Below are positions 15,144 through 23,745 of a DNA stretch of 30,684 bases, one piece after another (positions within the stretch are counted from its first letter, which is position 1; each line of letters begins with the position of its first letter). A program made the position numbers and the translations under genes. The notes beneath the pieces were generated by a model, which worked only from the letters and a program-made list of their open reading frames with translations, was not told the origin of the DNA and searched no databases. Source of the stretch: a virus; the IMG/VR virus record IMGVR_UViG_3300019124_000021, positions 1-30,684 of that record, one strand, 5' to 3'.

Positions 15144-17417
15144 GTGTCAAAAATTACAGCTTTGCTTGAAGCAAGAAATCAAATATCACCGGAACTGGTG
15201 AAAGTTCAGCGCGAAGTACAAAAATCCCGTCAAGCGATGGGCGGTCTTGATGATGAAACAAGAAAAGCCTTGCAGGGTATTGGACGTATGGCAGATGCCT
15301 CAGAGAAGATGTCAAGAGACATGGTACGTGATCTGGAACGCGCGCAGCGAGAGATCCATGACCTTCGATCGGAACTGAATCGGCTGGGTAGCATGAACGA
15401 AAAGCCCCGGGTAGAGGTAGACAATCAGGCCACTCAGGAAATCACCGACATTCGTCAGCAGCTTCTTGCTCTGGGTGGTATTGCGGCAGCCATTACAATC
15501 GGTTCAAATGTCGGCAACATGATGTCAGAAGCAGAGGCAGCATTCCGCGAACGCGCGCTGTATTCAGTAAAAGGCAAAACTGAGCAAGAAATGCAAACGT
15601 TTGATCAGAAGACGAAGGAACTTCTCTTAAACAATCCGTACATGAACCGAGCGGAAGCTATGGCAACAATCTCAAAAAGTGAGAAGTATAACGGCAAAAA
15701 TGCCGGCGCATACGCGGAAGCAGCCACAAAGTTGGGTGTGACCACCCGGTACGCTCCAGAGGAACATCTGAAAATGATGGCCGTTCTCCGGGAGAATACT
15801 GGGGTGGATGACGCAAAGCGACTTGGCAACTCCTTGCAGTACATGGCAAACAATTTGAAGGACTTCAAGGAAGAGTTTGTCGATTCCATCATTGAGTACA
15901 GTGTTCAGACGAGCAAATTCCTGGACACGCCGGAAAAGATGGCCGCCCTTGTAGGTCAGATCGGAAAAATGGGGATCTGGTCAGACGACAAAGCGTTTGA
16001 TTCGCTGAAAGAGACCACGCTCAAGCTGACAAACCAAGGCGACCTGACGAACGTACTGAAAACCGGGTACGAAACACAGGGCATGAAGGCAGAAAAAGCC
16101 TTGGAACTAGCCACCAAAGAAGCCGCAGAAATAAACAAACTCATTCATTCGGAGAACCGAGCAGATAACCAGGCGGCGATGGGTCGCTTGATGCTGACAC
16201 TCGCCACCATCCAAGACAAGAACGTCAGACAGCAGATCTTGAACGAGCTCGGCGCGGGTCCGGGGGAGGACCTGGGAAGACACTTCGCCCCCCTGCTGGA
16301 GTACGCCGGAAAACTGGCGACCGGTCAAATCAGACCTGAAATCGGGGACGAAATGAACCGGGCATACAAACTCGCGACCGAGAACAACCCTCTTTTCGAG
16401 TATCAAAAGGCGCAAAACGAAGCAAAACAGGCTGTAATGGATTTTGGTTCAAAGGTAGCTCAGGATGCTACTCCAGCCCTTGCCTTCCTATCCGAAAAGG
16501 CTACAGCTTTGGCTAATGTCTTCAATAACATGTCTGACACTACTCGATACGGAATTGAGATCGCAGCTGCCTCGGCTGCGATTATTGGTGGTGGTTTGTT
16601 ACTGATTAAATCCGCCACCGCCCACCTGCGGGCAGCCCGGGCACTGGAGGCCGCCGCAAAGTCAATGGGCGGGGACGGCGGGCCGGACATCGGCGGCAAA
16701 AAGAAATGGTGGAATCCGAAGACGTGGAAAAAGGATGTACCGGATGTCCCTGCTCGTAAATGGATGTCATCAGCAGACGCAAAGCGCGCGCTTGACGGTC
16801 TGGCTCCGGTTGAAGAAACCGTCAAAAAAGGGCTTCTTGGCGGCATGAAAGACCGAATCACCGGCATGCTACCGACGAGAGAATCGCTGAAAACTTTTGG
16901 CGGATCGGCCATCAAAAAACTGCCGTACCTCGGCGCCCTGATTGGTGCCGGCCAGATCCTGACGGCAGAAGATAAGGCGGCCGCAGCCGGAAAGGTTGGA
17001 TCAGAGGCAGCCGGTGGGCTGGGCGGAGCGGCCGCCGGGGCTGCTCTCGGTTCAATCATCCCGGGCATAGGCACCGCCGTCGGCGCTGCTGTTGGTGGCG
17101 TACTCGGTGCCTGGGGCGGTGGTGCGATATTCGATAAAGCGAAGGACTGGTGGGGTCGACAGCCTGCGGAAAAACCACCGGTGCCAGTAGCATCCACTCC
17201 TGTCGTAGCAAACAAGCCGACGACCGTCACCATGAACCCAGAAATCAAAATCGAACTGCGCGCGGACGGCGTTCTCCAAGACGTGCCCAGCATGCTGAAG
17301 ATGCTGGATTCACCCCTCGTGCAGAACAAGATCACAAACGATGTTCAGAAGGCGTTTATCCGAGCGATCGATACCAGCGGCGGCGTCCCGACTCGTATGG
17401 GGGGTGTACCGAAGTGA
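15144..17417 (+). CDS. xkdO: Tail tape measure protein, XkdO-like
   Basis: A 757-aa protein from GTG 15144, which has GGGGGTGAG seven bases upstream; the first in-frame GTG (15129) overlaps that site. Residues about 10-95 form a charged coiled coil (ELVKVQREVQKSRQAMGGLD, LERAQREIHDLRSELNRLG). Hydrophobic stretches follow at about 105-125, at 475-495 (IEIAAASAAIIGGGLLLIKS) and a Gly/Ala-rich segment near 640-680 (GAAAGAALGSIIPGIGTAVG), the usual membrane-active parts. No lysozyme or peptidase domain is visible. It is much shorter than PBSX XkdO (1332 aa), which implies a shorter tail. Confidence 0.88.
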   Translation: MSKITALLEARNQISPELVKVQREVQKSRQAMGGLDDETRKALQGIGRMADASEKMSRDMVRDLERAQREIHDLRSELNRLGSMNEKPRVEVDNQATQEITDIRQQLLALGGIAAAITIGSNVGNMMSEAEAAFRERALYSVKGKTEQEMQTFDQKTKELLLNNPYMNRAEAMATISKSEKYNGKNAGAYAEAATKLGVTTRYAPEEHLKMMAVLRENTGVDDAKRLGNSLQYMANNLKDFKEEFVDSIIEYSVQTSKFLDTPEKMAALVGQIGKMGIWSDDKAFDSLKETTLKLTNQGDLTNVLKTGYETQGMKAEKALELATKEAAEINKLIHSENRADNQAAMGRLMLTLATIQDKNVRQQILNELGAGPGEDLGRHFAPLLEYAGKLATGQIRPEIGDEMNRAYKLATENNPLFEYQKAQNEAKQAVMDFGSKVAQDATPALAFLSEKATALANVFNNMSDTTRYGIEIAAASAAIIGGGLLLIKSATAHLRAARALEAAAKSMGGDGGPDIGGKKKWWNPKTWKKDVPDVPARKWMSSADAKRALDGLAPVEETVKKGLLGGMKDRITGMLPTRESLKTFGGSAIKKLPYLGALIGAGQILTAEDKAAAAGKVGSEAAGGLGGAAAGAALGSIIPGIGTAVGAAVGGVLGAWGGGAIFDKAKDWWGRQPAEKPPVPVASTPVVANKPTTVTMNPEIKIELRADGVLQDVPSMLKMLDSPLVQNKITNDVQKAFIRAIDTSGGVPTRMGGVPK

Positions 17418-18007
17418 TTCGACTACAGGGTAAGTATCGCCTGACATTTCCCGTCACTCCCGGAGAGATCCAGTTCCGCGGCTTCGGTAACGAGACAGAG
17501 ACCACTACCTCGATCGTATTAACCTCAAAGACAAGACCCACAGGGAGACGGCCAAAGGTCGTCTCTTTTGATTTTGTCCTACCGGGGGATCCGACAGCTG
17601 ACTACATTGAGGTAGAAGGCTACCAGGGACCGCGCCCATGGCTGGCGGGACTAGACCGCCTGAGCGGCTCTGAAGTGCTTCTCACGATCGACGAGTTAGA
17701 CCTCGCCTGGAATGTCATTGTAGGCCCTTGCGACGGCAGGTTCGTAGGGAGGAACGTGGATTTCCACGGAACGATCGAGCTGCCTCTTTTCATCAAAGAG
17801 GAGTTCATCACCTGGACCAACTCAAAAACCCTGCTGGAAGTTTCGAAAATCATAGGGCAAATGTCCAAAAAACGCCCGAACACTTCCGGCAAGAAAGCGA
17901 AGAAAACGACCACCACCGGTTCCCTTGTAAGTCAAGCGATTCAGGCGGAGCAGAAACGCCGCATCGAGTCGAAGCTGGCCGCGTTTCGTGCTAGTCGACT
18001 GTCATGA
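17414..18007 (+). CDS. xkdP: XkdP-like baseplate protein without LysM
   Basis: A 197-aa protein with a GTG start inside the GTGA overlap with the tape-measure stop and GGGGGGTG upstream. The N-terminal part (YRLTFPVTPGEIQFRGFGNE, then PKVVSFDFVLPGDPT and a WLAGLDRLSGSEVLLTIDE core) follows the XkdP pattern of a tail-needle / gp53-like baseplate component. XkdP (235 aa) normally ends with a LysM peptidoglycan-binding domain. Here the C-terminus is a Lys/Thr-rich linker (KRPNTSGKKAKKTTTTG) and a basic helix, so LysM appears to be absent. Confidence 0.72.
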   Translation: MIRLQGKYRLTFPVTPGEIQFRGFGNETETTTSIVLTSKTRPTGRRPKVVSFDFVLPGDPTADYIEVEGYQGPRPWLAGLDRLSGSEVLLTIDELDLAWNVIVGPCDGRFVGRNVDFHGTIELPLFIKEEFITWTNSKTLLEVSKIIGQMSKKRPNTSGKKAKKTTTTGSLVSQAIQAEQKRRIESKLAAFRASRLS

Positions 18008-18020
18008 TTGAGGTGAGAGC

Positions 18021-18971
18021 ATGAGAGCAATTTACGGAAAAGGATCAACGCGAATCGAACTCACCCAATCTGCTTTGGAATTATCGTGGTCGTCATCCCG
18101 CGGCCAGATCGCCCAGACCTGCGACATCCGGATCAAAGAAGCCCCACAGCTGGAGGCTGCCGGATTCCTGATGCTGTTTGCGAAGGACTTGAACGAGAGA
18201 GACCAGTTTTTTCACGGAACCATCATCCGCCCGGAACGCGATGACAAAACGCTCGACCTGCAGGCCAATGCCTATGAGATCGCCTGGTATCTGGCCCAGA
18301 ACGACGTGAGCCGACCAAGGCTGAACGGTGACGCAGGAAAGGAGCTGGAGCGGATCATCAAAGCGACGGGCATAAACTTCAGCTGTCCGGCGTTCGGGTT
18401 CACCGTAAAGGACCGTCTGCCGACTCAATCCTACTCCGCGCTGTACACCAGCCTGACGGAACAGGCGTACGAGAAAACCGGCATACGCTACTTCGTGCAG
18501 GCCCAGCGCGACAAATTGTATGTCCTTCCGGAAGGAGGGAACACTTACGTCCCCATTCTGCGAGCGACCATGCTGGAGAAGAGCAGTACTGGCGAAAATC
18601 TGGAAGGTGTGTACACGGTCGTCACCGTGGAGCGGTACAAAGGGGACCAGCAGCTCGGCAGTGTGACAAAAGAGGACAGCAAGCTGATCAAGCAGATCGG
18701 TCGCATGCACAAGATCATCGACGCAGGCGAGAGCACCGATCTGAGTGGGATCGCATCGCGACAATTGAACACGCTCTCGAAGATACCGAAAACCCGATCG
18801 ATTACGGTGCATCACGCGGATCCCGGAGCTGCGAAGATTCGTGCCGGGTGGATGATCAAGATACTCGAAAAAGACAACAAAACGACAACCGACTGGATCG
18901 TCACGTCCTGCAATGCCCACTGGAAGGGCGGGGAGTACACGATGGATCTACAGTTGGAGAGGAGGGGGTAA
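18021..18971 (+). CDS. xkdQ: Baseplate hub protein, XkdQ-like
   Basis: A 316-aa protein (XkdQ 325). ATG 18021 follows GAGGTGAGAG. Typical parts are the N-terminal ALELSWSSSRGQIAQTCDIR, VRLD-type segment FFHGTIIRPERDDKTLDLQA with AYEIAWYLAQND, and the C-terminal half with ITVHHADPGAAKIRAGWMIK. It is the gp27/gpD-like hub at the tip of the tail tube. The same order (XkdP, XkdQ, XkdR) is kept as in PBSX. Confidence 0.9.
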   Translation: MRAIYGKGSTRIELTQSALELSWSSSRGQIAQTCDIRIKEAPQLEAAGFLMLFAKDLNERDQFFHGTIIRPERDDKTLDLQANAYEIAWYLAQNDVSRPRLNGDAGKELERIIKATGINFSCPAFGFTVKDRLPTQSYSALYTSLTEQAYEKTGIRYFVQAQRDKLYVLPEGGNTYVPILRATMLEKSSTGENLEGVYTVVTVERYKGDQQLGSVTKEDSKLIKQIGRMHKIIDAGESTDLSGIASRQLNTLSKIPKTRSITVHHADPGAAKIRAGWMIKILEKDNKTTTDWIVTSCNAHWKGGEYTMDLQLERRG

Positions 18972-18972
18972 C

Positions 18973-19221
18973 GTGCATGAAGTTGTTTCGATGTTATTGG
19001 GGAGGGCTCGCCACGGCATCACGGACACGCAGGTAGAGTTCGGCACGCTGATTTCGGCATCCCCCTTGTCGATCAAGCTGGACGAAGACCCTGAACCGTT
19101 GGAACCGGAAGAGATCGTCAAGATGAAAAGAGACGAGATCACCGTGCTGGACGTAGGGAAGCGGTACGCGCTGCTTCGTTGCACAAGCGGGCAGTACCTG
19201 ATACTGGGGGAGGTGGGGTAG
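18973..19221 (+). CDS. xkdR: XkdR-like protein (DUF2577 type)
   Basis: An 82-aa protein starting at GTG 18973 right behind GAGAGGAGGGGG; a longer frame to ATG 18913 overlaps xkdQ without need. It has LGRARHGITDTQVEFGTLIS, then SPLSIKLDEDPEPLEPEEIV and a final DVGKRYALLRCTSGQYLIL, an OB-fold-like domain typical of DUF2577/XkdR (87 aa). It is probably the spike-associated baseplate protein. Confidence 0.85.
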   Translation: MHEVVSMLLGRARHGITDTQVEFGTLISASPLSIKLDEDPEPLEPEEIVKMKRDEITVLDVGKRYALLRCTSGQYLILGEVG

Positions 19222-19659
19222 ATGTTTCCGGAATTGAACATCACCGACGCGGATCTCGCCTCGCCTGAAAATCCGCCGATCCCGTGGACATACAAAATGG
19301 ATTGGGCTACGCGCCAATTTATCGCAGGTCCGGACGGTAGGCTTCTGAAAACAGAGACCTATCAGGAGTACCTGGAGGAGATCGCAAAGAAAATCTTGAA
19401 CACCAAGCGCTTTGCATACGAGATCTACACAGATAAAATGGGCGTCGATTTCCAGAGCGAGGTGGGGAAGATGCGCTCACTTATTTCGCTGCCGGTGATC
19501 AAAACACAGGCAGAAGAGGCACTGGAGGCGCACAGCGAGGTTGAACGTGCAGAAGTACTAGACATTCGCTTTGAAGACGACTCCATTCGCTTCTCTCTCC
19601 AGATCGAAGGAATACGTGGCACGCTGAAAACGGAGGTGAACGCATGGCGCCGATTGTAA
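19222..19659 (+). CDS. xkdS: XkdS-like baseplate wedge protein (DUF2634 type)
   Basis: A 145-aa protein (XkdS 144) starting at ATG 19222 directly after the xkdR stop, with GGGGGAGGTGGGG upstream. It shows the gp25/LysM-less W-type pattern: TYQEYLEEIAKKILNTKRFA, YEIYTDKMGVDFQSEVGK and a late VLDIRFEDDSIRFSLQIEG. It overlaps xkdT by 16 nt. Confidence 0.88.
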   Translation: MFPELNITDADLASPENPPIPWTYKMDWATRQFIAGPDGRLLKTETYQEYLEEIAKKILNTKRFAYEIYTDKMGVDFQSEVGKMRSLISLPVIKTQAEEALEAHSEVERAEVLDIRFEDDSIRFSLQIEGIRGTLKTEVNAWRRL

Positions 19660-20459
19660 AGCCTGAAATGCCTTTGATTCGCGAGACCCCTGACGAGGTT
19701 TATCAGCGGATCGTAAACAACCTGACGGAGATCGCACAAGCGCGCGGAGAAACGCCCCCGGCCACGGAGGAAGGGGAGATTTTTTACGACCTGCTGTACC
19801 CGGTCGCAAAGGAAATCAGTGAGCAGCAGCAACTGCTGGAATACGCATTTTTACAGGGGTTTCTTCCCTGGGCTGATGGAGAATACTTGGATGCTCACGG
19901 CGTTTTTCTCGGATTGCCCAGAAAGGACGGAGAACTCGACGATCCCTATCGGGAGCGTCTGATTCAACGCGCCCGTACTGAAGAAGGGAACGGACGGCGT
20001 CAGGACTATGAAGCGTGGGCGATGGCGGTCAACGGCGTAGGAGGTGCGATTGCACTTGAAAAGCAGCGGCATGACCTTTCGATCGACATTTACATCACGG
20101 ACATTAACGGTCAACCAGCGGCGCAGGCTTTTGCTGATCAGGTAAAAGCCGCGCTGGAGCCAAAACGTATCGCGCTTCACGACCTGCAGGTGCATCCAGC
20201 GACGGTGTTTACCCTGACGGTTTCCGTGACCCTGATTATGACTGCAGGCGCAGTTCTGAGCGATGTCACCGCGTTGTTGACCAGCCGCATAAAAGAATAC
20301 ATCAAAGGGCGCACGAATCTGGTGTATCAGCAGATCGCAGCGCTCTTTTTTGTTGATGGGGTTGAAGACTACTCCAACTACACGCTGAACGGCGGTACCG
20401 GAAACGTGACCGTACCGGGCGGGCAGGTTGTCTCCCTCAATTTGGTGGTGAGCACATGA
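19644..20459 (+). CDS. xkdT: Baseplate J-like protein, XkdT-like
   Basis: A 271-aa protein with ATG 19644 behind CGGAGGTGAACGC. It carries the baseplate J / gp47 layout: QQLLEYAFLQGFLPWADGEY then LDAHGVFLGLPRKDGELDDP and YRERLIQRARTEEGNGRRQD, followed by beta-rich C-terminal modules with FALTVSVTLIM-like strands. It is shorter than XkdT (348 aa) but has no visible break. It ends ATGA with the next gene. Confidence 0.9.
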   Translation: MAPIVKPEMPLIRETPDEVYQRIVNNLTEIAQARGETPPATEEGEIFYDLLYPVAKEISEQQQLLEYAFLQGFLPWADGEYLDAHGVFLGLPRKDGELDDPYRERLIQRARTEEGNGRRQDYEAWAMAVNGVGGAIALEKQRHDLSIDIYITDINGQPAAQAFADQVKAALEPKRIALHDLQVHPATVFTLTVSVTLIMTAGAVLSDVTALLTSRIKEYIKGRTNLVYQQIAALFFVDGVEDYSNYTLNGGTGNVTVPGGQVVSLNLVVST

Positions 20460-21028
20460 TCATAGAAAAATACCGGCGAATGCTGCCGCCCTACTGGTAT
20501 GAAAACAAGATCGCGGAGTTCCACTTCGAGGCGGCGGATCTTGAAATCTCCGAGCAGCTGAAAAAGATCAACGAGCTGCGCGATCAGTTTTTCCCGATGA
20601 CGGCCACCTACTCACTGGATGTTTGGGACTGGATCTACTTTGGTAGGAAGCAGTTCATACCGGACGAACAGCGACGTCAAGCCCTGAAGGAGAAGTATTG
20701 GTCCCGGGTTTCATTCACACCTGCCGTACTCCGAAACCTCGGGCTGGATGCCTCCTCTCTGAAAAACGTTACGGTAGAGGAGCTGTTCACTTCCAAACGC
20801 ATCCGGTACACCTTCAGGCAAGAGGATACGGTCGATCTCAACAAACTGGTGACGTCGTTTGAGAAGATCCGGCCGATCCACGCGGTAGGAATCGACCTTC
20901 GGTTTACAGGGAGCGAAGTAATCCAGCTGGTGGATACCGTTACGATGTCCACCAAGCGGTACCGCACCGTGCGGGAAATGCGTGTAGGTCTCGCCCCGAT
21001 GATGAGAGGAAGTGAGGTCGTTGTATGA
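20456..21028 (+). CDS. xkdU: XkdU/YmfQ-like tail protein (DUF2313 type)
   Basis: A 190-aa protein (XkdU 193) starting in the ATGA overlap. Typical YmfQ features are RMLPPYWYENKIAEFHFEAA at the N-terminus, LRDQFFPMTATYSLDVWDWI in the centre and RQALKEKYWSRVSFTPAVLR. The family connects the baseplate wedge to fibre proteins. It ends ATGA with the following small gene. Confidence 0.88.
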   Translation: MIIEKYRRMLPPYWYENKIAEFHFEAADLEISEQLKKINELRDQFFPMTATYSLDVWDWIYFGRKQFIPDEQRRQALKEKYWSRVSFTPAVLRNLGLDASSLKNVTVEELFTSKRIRYTFRQEDTVDLNKLVTSFEKIRPIHAVGIDLRFTGSEVIQLVDTVTMSTKRYRTVREMRVGLAPMMRGSEVVV

Positions 21029-21312
21029 TACATGACGACTATTTGAACCTGGTTGCCCAGGACATTCAAGCCCGGGCCTCCAAGGTGACGTTGAACGATA
21101 GCACGGATGTCCCTGTGGCGCAGGTTTCCGTCGCTGGAAAGGTCGTGACAGTCCGGACGGGGACTATCCAAAATGTGACCGCGGTGACGAATCTGAAACT
21201 GAAAACGGCTGATGGTAAGGTGATCGTCAACAAGCCGGTCAACATCACTATGCCCGCAAACCAGCAATTTGACTTCACCTTTACGATCGAGGCGAAAGGG
21301 GGAACGACATGA
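21025..21312 (+). CDS. Small beta-rich tail protein, unrecognised
   Basis: A 95-aa protein in the ATGA overlap with xkdU and overlapping the fibre gene by 4 nt. The first 20 residues are helical (IHDDYLNLVAQDIQARASK), the remainder alternates Val/Thr-rich strands (VSVAGKVVTVRTGTIQNVTA, VNKPVNITMPANQQFDFTFT). It is likely an Ig-like or linker element that attaches or decorates the tail fibre. The family is not recognised. Confidence 0.75.
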   Translation: MIHDDYLNLVAQDIQARASKVTLNDSTDVPVAQVSVAGKVVTVRTGTIQNVTAVTNLKLKTADGKVIVNKPVNITMPANQQFDFTFTIEAKGGTT

Positions 21313-22469
21313 CCTATCAAGCAAAGAAGAACTGGGGCCCGGACGATCCAGTCATGGAAACGGACTATAACCGAATTGAAACAGGAATCGAAGATGCACA
21401 CCAGCTAATCAAAGATCTCGCAAACGAGCTCGGCGGCAGCTTCGTTGTCTCCGGCCTGGCGTTCACCTATGCCGGATTGACTGCAACCTGGGCGGCCGGC
21501 GTCGCTTACGTGAAGGGGCAGCGGTTTTCCATTCCAGCCGGGTCGATAGCGCTCAACGCGAATCAAGGGCAGTACATCTACCTGGACACCGACGGCGTAA
21601 TCAAAAAAGATACGTCGCAGGCTGTGGCGGATGCTGTCTGTCCTCTTTGGTACTTCACGACAAACGCTACGACGGTGCTCACATACACGGATCGTAGAAC
21701 TGTGATGAGCGATACTTTGACGATTGATCAGTCACAGTCCCCATCCGGAAATACCTCGAAATGGCCGAAGTTCTTCTCGTACTTCGCTAACATGATCAAA
21801 AAGATTACAGGGAAAACGAACTGGTACGACACCCCACGTACCACACTGGAAAACGTGGTAAGACTGAGCGGAGATACGATGGCCGGCAATCTTGGAATGG
21901 GCGATAATGCCCTCCTTGGGGTGAAGGAAGTGCAATTCACAAATGGCACCCGTCTTGGGGAAACGTCCGGCCAGCGCACTCATTTGAATGTTGAGAGCGA
22001 CCGTTTCGACGTGGTGACAGAGGATGGACAAAACTACATCTTGACGGCGCGATATGGTACGGGTGTGTTTCAGTTCAAGGGAAGCGAGGTTTTGACCGTT
22101 GCAAACCAAGCGTCTTTGCACACGCACGTTTTTCACATTCCGCACACTTGGGCAATTCCTGGCGACATAAAGATTGCGTCCGGTGACACGGACTATATCG
22201 TGCCGTTTTTCGTACATTTGGCGCCTGGTCAGACTGCCAAAATTGCAAAGGCGCGATACCGGATCAATTCCGGCACATCTGCAACCGTTAAAATTCAAAG
22301 AAATGGCGTTGATGCCGTAACGGGAATCGTGGTCACTCCAACTACAACAATGAATGACTTTGCTGACATTGTATTGTCGGACGGCGACATGATCCAGTTG
22401 GTAGTCACAGCCGTAAGTGCCTCGCCAAAGAATATGACCTTTACGTTGGTCATTGAGTACGAGCAATAG
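21309..22469 (+). CDS. Tail fibre / receptor-binding protein
   Basis: A 386-aa protein. The N-terminus YQAKKNWGPDDPVMETDYNR followed by IETGIEDAHQLIKDLANEL is the common W-x-x-x-D-x-V-x-x-x-D-x-NRIE attachment motif of Bacillales tail fibres. Next comes a beta domain (GLTATWAAGVAYVKGQRFSI) with a DRRTVM end, a spacer SGDTMAGNLGMGDNALLGVK (the G-D-T-M-x-G-x-L motif of fibre repeats), and a C-terminal jelly-roll-like part. It is expected to bind the host surface. Confidence 0.82.
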   Translation: MTYQAKKNWGPDDPVMETDYNRIETGIEDAHQLIKDLANELGGSFVVSGLAFTYAGLTATWAAGVAYVKGQRFSIPAGSIALNANQGQYIYLDTDGVIKKDTSQAVADAVCPLWYFTTNATTVLTYTDRRTVMSDTLTIDQSQSPSGNTSKWPKFFSYFANMIKKITGKTNWYDTPRTTLENVVRLSGDTMAGNLGMGDNALLGVKEVQFTNGTRLGETSGQRTHLNVESDRFDVVTEDGQNYILTARYGTGVFQFKGSEVLTVANQASLHTHVFHIPHTWAIPGDIKIASGDTDYIVPFFVHLAPGQTAKIAKARYRINSGTSATVKIQRNGVDAVTGIVVTPTTTMNDFADIVLSDGDMIQLVVTAVSASPKNMTFTLVIEYEQ

Positions 22470-22486
22470 GAAGCGGGGCGGATTAG

Positions 22487-22960
22487 ATGGCGAAGTATTA
22501 CTATGATCGTTATACCGTCAACTCCTCCACGTACTACACGCAAGGGCCGTTTAACTTTGTGAGAAACGACAGTTTTACTGGTGTGAGTGGTTCTGGTGGT
22601 TGCACGTCTTATGGCTTTAACTCTTCTACAGGGATATACACCGCAAACAATCCGGGATCGTACTACTTTGACCAATATTCCACTCTTTACATGGTGGCAG
22701 GAGGTTCAAGTAGCGGAACGTATGTTGATAAGTATGTCCGCACAACCGTCAAGATAAGTGATGGCAATAATAGTACGCCAGACGTTTGGAACTGCGCTAT
22801 TTACAGATCGGATAGGCAACAACAAACGTCATATAGCAGGGGGTCTTACATCGACACCGTAGTGGCTGAGAATGGCACTTACCCGGACAATGGAATCAGT
22901 GGAGGGTACTGGTATGTGAAGGTGACCCCTGCTCCCATTGGGTATCAGATGATTGTGTAA
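22487..22960 (+). CDS. Tyr/Ser/Gly-rich fibre-associated protein, unrecognised
   Basis: A 157-aa protein rich in Y, S, G, T and N, with few charged residues (KYYYDRYTVNSSTYYTQGPF, SGSGGCTSYGFNSSTGIYTA, PGSYYFDQYSTLYMVAGGSS). ATG 22487 comes 17 nt after the fibre stop with GGAAGCGGGGCGG upstream. The composition is like that of surface-binding tips or phage adhesins. By position it could be a second receptor-binding or tip protein. No family is recognised. Its base composition is slightly more AT-rich than the baseplate genes, consistent with exchange of host-range genes. Confidence 0.72.
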   Translation: MAKYYYDRYTVNSSTYYTQGPFNFVRNDSFTGVSGSGGCTSYGFNSSTGIYTANNPGSYYFDQYSTLYMVAGGSSSGTYVDKYVRTTVKISDGNNSTPDVWNCAIYRSDRQQQTSYSRGSYIDTVVAENGTYPDNGISGGYWYVKVTPAPIGYQMIV

Positions 22961-22983
22961 ATAAATCCAAAGAGGGTGACAGC

Positions 22984-23340
22984 ATGAACGTCTTTGTAGA
23001 GTGGAAAGACGGTAAATTTATGCAAATGGCTATTTTGGAGAATCCGAAGGGAAAAATTCCGTTCGATAACCCTGTCGCAGTACCCGAATCAGTGATAGCA
23101 GAGGGGTTTTTATCCTTCCCTGCCGGTTGGAAAATCGAGGGCGGTCAGTTTGTAAAATTGATGGAGCCGCCTAAGCCGGGGCCGGACAAAATTGAGTTGC
23201 TGGAAGGTGAGTTGTCGGCACTAAAAGAAGAAAATGCTTTATTGAGAGAGGAAAACGAACAATTAAAACAGCGAGCCTCCATCGTGCAAGATGATCTGTT
23301 GTTCGTTTTTGAGACTTTGGCAAATAACGGCATGATTTAA
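22984..23340 (+). CDS. Fibre-associated protein with coiled coil (XkdW-like position)
   Basis: A 118-aa protein. Residues 1-65 form a small domain (NVFVEWKDGKFMQMAILENP, AEGFLSFPAGWKIEGGQFVK) similar in style to short fibre-assembly proteins at the xkdW place. Residues about 72-105 form a leucine-heptad coiled coil (IELLEGELSALKEENALLRE). It may be a fibre chaperone or a fibre-bound cap. ATG 22984 is preceded by AGAGGGTGAC. Confidence 0.65.
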   Translation: MNVFVEWKDGKFMQMAILENPKGKIPFDNPVAVPESVIAEGFLSFPAGWKIEGGQFVKLMEPPKPGPDKIELLEGELSALKEENALLREENEQLKQRASIVQDDLLFVFETLANNGMI

Positions 23341-23359
23341 TGCGAAAGGATGACGCGAT

Positions 23360-23608
23360 ATGTTAGCGACTACGAACACAGGGGAGACAGCATATCAACG
23401 AATGGTCCGTGGATATGCATACGCCATTTACATTTATGGCACACGGTCCTTTTCCGCGGTTGGGGAAACCTACCACGAAGATGTCGAAAGGTATGCTGCT
23501 TTGAAATTTGCACCGCATGAAATCGAAAACGCGCTGGCGCAGGGCTGGATCACGCAACTGGAGTATGATCAGACTGTAGAGAAGGTCGGGCCTTATCCGA
23601 CCACATAA
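23360..23608 (+). CDS. Small late protein, XkdX-like position
   Basis: An 82-aa protein ending the fibre operon. The N-terminus includes YQRMVRGYAYAIYIYGTRSF, and the C-terminus ENALAQGWITQLEYDQTVEK has the -x-G-x-I-T-x-x-x-Y-x-x- pattern of XkdX (whose residues read KGKITAEQY or similar). XkdX has 55 aa, so similarity would be limited to the C-terminal half. Function unknown. ATG 23360 follows GAAAGGATGACG. The terminator hairpin begins within the stop codon. Confidence 0.62.
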   Translation: MLATTNTGETAYQRMVRGYAYAIYIYGTRSFSAVGETYHEDVERYAALKFAPHEIENALAQGWITQLEYDQTVEKVGPYPTT

Positions 23609-23642
23609 CGCTCTTTCTCAAAAATGAGAGAGGGCGTTTTTT
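23607..23642 (+). terminator. Terminator of the tail-fibre operon
   Basis: A 14-bp stem (23607-23620 with 23625-23638, two G-U pairs), a 4-A loop and six T at 23637-23642. Confidence 0.9.
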
Positions 23643-23689
23643 CATAGAGAGTTGCGTCTCCCCTTTTTATGACAGCACGACAGAAGCCC

Positions 23690-23717
23690 GCCCCGAGCCG
23701 ATCGGGGCTTTAATTTT
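23690..23717 (+). terminator. Second terminator-like hairpin before lysis genes
   Basis: GCCCCGA (23690-23696) pairs with TCGGGGC (23702-23708) around GCCGA, followed by TTTAATTTT. It lies 29 nt before the holin start. It may be an attenuator that delays lysis-gene expression, or a leftover terminator. I see no clear promoter between it and the holin. Confidence 0.65.
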
Positions 23718-23745
23718 GCCCTGAAGGCGAGGAGGAAGAGAGCAC

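Noticed and set aside
16460-17335. 291-codon open frame opposite the tape measure
   Set aside because: Antisense of Ala/Gly-rich coding sequence, giving a P/A/S-rich product without a ribosome site.
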